Below are positions 62,385 to 64,000 of a stretch of DNA of 64,000 bases, one piece after another. Every line of letters begins with the position of its first letter. Position 1 is the first letter of the stretch. Source of the stretch: Cytophagales bacterium UBA2561 (GTDB lineage: Bacteria > Bacteroidota > Bacteroidia > Cytophagales > Thermoflexibacteraceae); assembly GCA_002340355.1 (NCBI GenBank), contig DDLX01000015.1, forward strand, positions 122,563-186,562. Reading direction: 5' to 3'. Made by a program: the position numbers and the translations under genes. The notes below the pieces were generated by a model. It did not search any database. It saw only the letters and a list, made by a program, of their open reading frames with translations, and was not told where the DNA came from.

Positions 62385-63101
62385 TTATTCTTTGATTTTG
62401 CCCTCAGCAGCATCTTTTTGCAATTTTTCATTCGGGAAGATTTTAATTTCTACTCTACGATTTTGAGAGCGTCCTTCTTCGGTCGAATTATTGGCTACAG
62501 GATTTTGTTCTCCAAATCCCGTAGTAGTGATACGATTTTCAGCTAATCCCAAAGATTTAGCATAATCAGCTACTGATTTGGCACGAGATTCAGATAACTT
62601 TTGGTTATGAGCATCAGAGCCTCGACTGTCGGTATGTCCTTCGATAGTCAGATTTGTATCTTCATATTTTTGCAACGTTTTGACCATTTTCTGGATGTTT
62701 TCTTTGGCTTTAGGCTTCAAAGTTGAGGAATTCGTATCAAATAAAATTCCCGACTCAAAAGTAAGTTTTAAGCCTTCTTTTTCGGGTGCCGTAGAGTTTC
62801 CTTCAGCATCTTTAGGACTTTCTATGCGTTCGATTTGCACATCTTCGTCCAAGTCTTCTTCTAACTCCTTTTTCTGTTTATCCATATATTTACCAATAGC
62901 CACTCCTGCTACTGCTCCAACTGCTCCACCAATTATGGCTCCAGCTCCTGTACTTCCTGCTTTTTTACCAATAACTCCTCCCAAAACAGCTCCAGCTCCA
63001 GCCCCAATAGCACTTCCTTTTGTGGTGTTACTGGCTTGACAACCTGTAAATAAAATCACAACTGCCAAGATAATATTTAAGAATAAATTTGTAGATTTCA
63101 T
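62385..63101 (-). CDS. OmpA-family lipoprotein with glycine-zipper
   Basis: A 238-residue protein with a lipobox FTGC (Cys about 21), then a Gly-rich zipper (about residues 30-72; GAGAGAVLGGVIGKK and similar) that may insert in the outer membrane, and a C-terminal OmpA domain (about 105-230). The OmpA signature TIEGHTDSRGSDAHN and NRRVEIKIF are clear. It anchors the outer membrane to peptidoglycan, like Pal/YiaD-type proteins. Monocistronic. Confidence 0.95.
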   Translation of the reverse strand: MKSTNLFLNIILAVVILFTGCQASNTTKGSAIGAGAGAVLGGVIGKKAGSTGAGAIIGGAVGAVAGVAIGKYMDKQKKELEEDLDEDVQIERIESPKDAEGNSTAPEKEGLKLTFESGILFDTNSSTLKPKAKENIQKMVKTLQKYEDTNLTIEGHTDSRGSDAHNQKLSESRAKSVADYAKSLGLAENRITTTGFGEQNPVANNSTEEGRSQNRRVEIKIFPNEKLQKDAAEGKIKE

Positions 63102-63211
63102 GTTTCAAATGATGCTTTTGATTATTGATAGATTTGACATAAGATTATAGTTCTAAAACGATTTTCCTCAAAAAAAGAATGCGTCAAGAATGTGATTAAA
63201 ATGTTAAAGAA

Positions 63212-64000
63212 CTATTCTAAACCTTCAAAATTTTTGACTAATCGAATAAACTCATGTCGATATCCTTCCGTATCCTTGCCTTTGGCTTTTTGAGCGATTT
63301 CTATAATTTGGGCTGTTGAAGTACTCCCTTTAAATTCGGAATTTCTGAGTAACATCCCAAATTGTGCAACCACCGCTGAAAATCGAAAGCTCTCGGAAGT
63401 TTCTGGAAAAACGGTAGCTTGTTGATTGACAGTGGTGGTTAGTAATTGACTTTTCGTACCATCGGGTTGTTTGTAGCGTAATTTTAATGTAAGCATCTCA
63501 TCAGTCGTTTGCGCCTTGGTAGTCATGGTATTACCTTGATATTTTAATTTATCGACTTTATCCTTAAAATCTTTGGCATTTTTCGTTCCTGTCGGTATGA
63601 TTTCATAAAGTGCGGTTACGGTGTGTCCCGCTCCCAAATCTCCTGCATCTTTTCGGTCGTCATTAAAATCTTCATCGGCTAAGGCTCGATTTTCGTAACC
63701 AATCAACCGATAGGCTTGGACATATACAGGATTGAATTCAACTTGAATTTTTACATCTTTGGCGATGGTGAAAAGCGTTCCTCCAAATTCTTGCAATAGG
63801 ACTTTTTGCGCCTCAGAAAGTTTATCAATATAAGCATAATTCCCATTTCCTTTATCCGCTAAGATCTCCATTTTTGAATCTTTGTAATTGCCCATTCCCA
63901 AACCTAAAACAGTCAAAAAGATACCTGATTTTCGCTTTTCTTCAATGAGTTTTTCCAGTTCGCTATTGCTGGAAACTCCTACATTAAAATCGCCATCAGT
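63212..64000 (-). CDS. von Willebrand factor type A domain protein (YfbK-like), truncated by window edge
   Basis: The 3-prime part of a larger gene; the frame runs past 64000 with no start. The encoded segment carries the end of a vWA domain (TDGDFNVG, then LTVLGLGMGNYKDS) and the C-terminal DUF3520-type region (ENRALADEDFNDDRKDAGDLGAGHT) found in YfbK-like lipoproteins. Function is unknown; the family is widespread and often outer-membrane associated. N-terminal features, including any lipobox, lie outside the window. Confidence 0.88.
   Translation of the reverse strand, partial: TDGDFNVGVSSNSELEKLIEEKRKSGIFLTVLGLGMGNYKDSKMEILADKGNGNYAYIDKLSEAQKVLLQEFGGTLFTIAKDVKIQVEFNPVYVQAYRLIGYENRALADEDFNDDRKDAGDLGAGHTVTALYEIIPTGTKNAKDFKDKVDKLKYQGNTMTTKAQTTDEMLTLKLRYKQPDGTKSQLLTTTVNQQATVFPETSESFRFSAVVAQFGMLLRNSEFKGSTSTAQIIEIAQKAKGKDTEGYRHEFIRLVKNFEGLE

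Overview
The window is about 64 kb of AT-rich chromosome from a member of the Bacteroidota, most likely the order Cytophagales. The evidence is a PorP/SprF-type gliding or type IX secretion protein, a Bacteroidota-type rpoC, and promoters of the TTG-N19-21-TAnnTTTG type in front of rpoC, tRNA-Pro, the yceD-rpmF pair and others. Shine-Dalgarno sequences are generally absent. No species is assigned.

Layout. 0-3.6 kb: mazG, a CheB-type methylesterase and a receiver protein, then two envelope proteins, all on the minus strand. 4.2-8.6 kb: a DUF885-like protein with a degenerate metal site, a DNA/RNA nuclease and an NSS-family sodium symporter. 9.4-16.4 kb: PorP/SprF, a small membrane protein, an ABC-type ATPase paired with a possible PD-(D/E)xK protein, a LytS-like pseudokinase and a PP2C/SpoIIE phosphatase. 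16.6-21.2 kb: rpoC with its own promoter and terminator, not next to rpoB, followed by tRNA-Pro(GGG).

21.4-31.7 kb is the main accessory region. Four minus-strand genes follow in order of transcription: a CHAT protease with two putative effector-associated (adaptor-like) domains, a PLD-nuclease/SF2-helicase fusion, an Eco57I-class adenine methyltransferase and an Rpn-type PD-(D/E)xK nuclease. This looks like a restriction-type defence module with a caspase-like arm. The methyltransferase and Rpn genes are bracketed by two direct copies of a roughly 105 bp palindromic repeat.

31.9-45.6 kb: a metallothionein-like peptide and a SigZ-like sigma factor, a PIG-L deacetylase, yceD-rpmF, a PfkB kinase, a pirin, a pseudo-receiver, an acyl-CoA carboxylase beta subunit, a candidate small RNA, a STAS protein, a queuosine-precursor transporter and a TPR histidine kinase. 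45.7-64 kb: a glycosyltransferase, an integrase remnant and a MITE-like repeat, cysS, uvrA, a TPR protein, a catalytically degenerate beta-lactamase-like lipoprotein, a WD40-OmpA protein, an unknown protein, accC, rpe, an OmpA lipoprotein and a truncated von Willebrand A protein.

A recurring theme is proteins that keep a family fold but lack catalytic residues (DUF885, LytS, receiver, serine hydrolase). Palindromic intergenic repeats are dispersed through the window. All calls come from reading the sequence; no database search was run.
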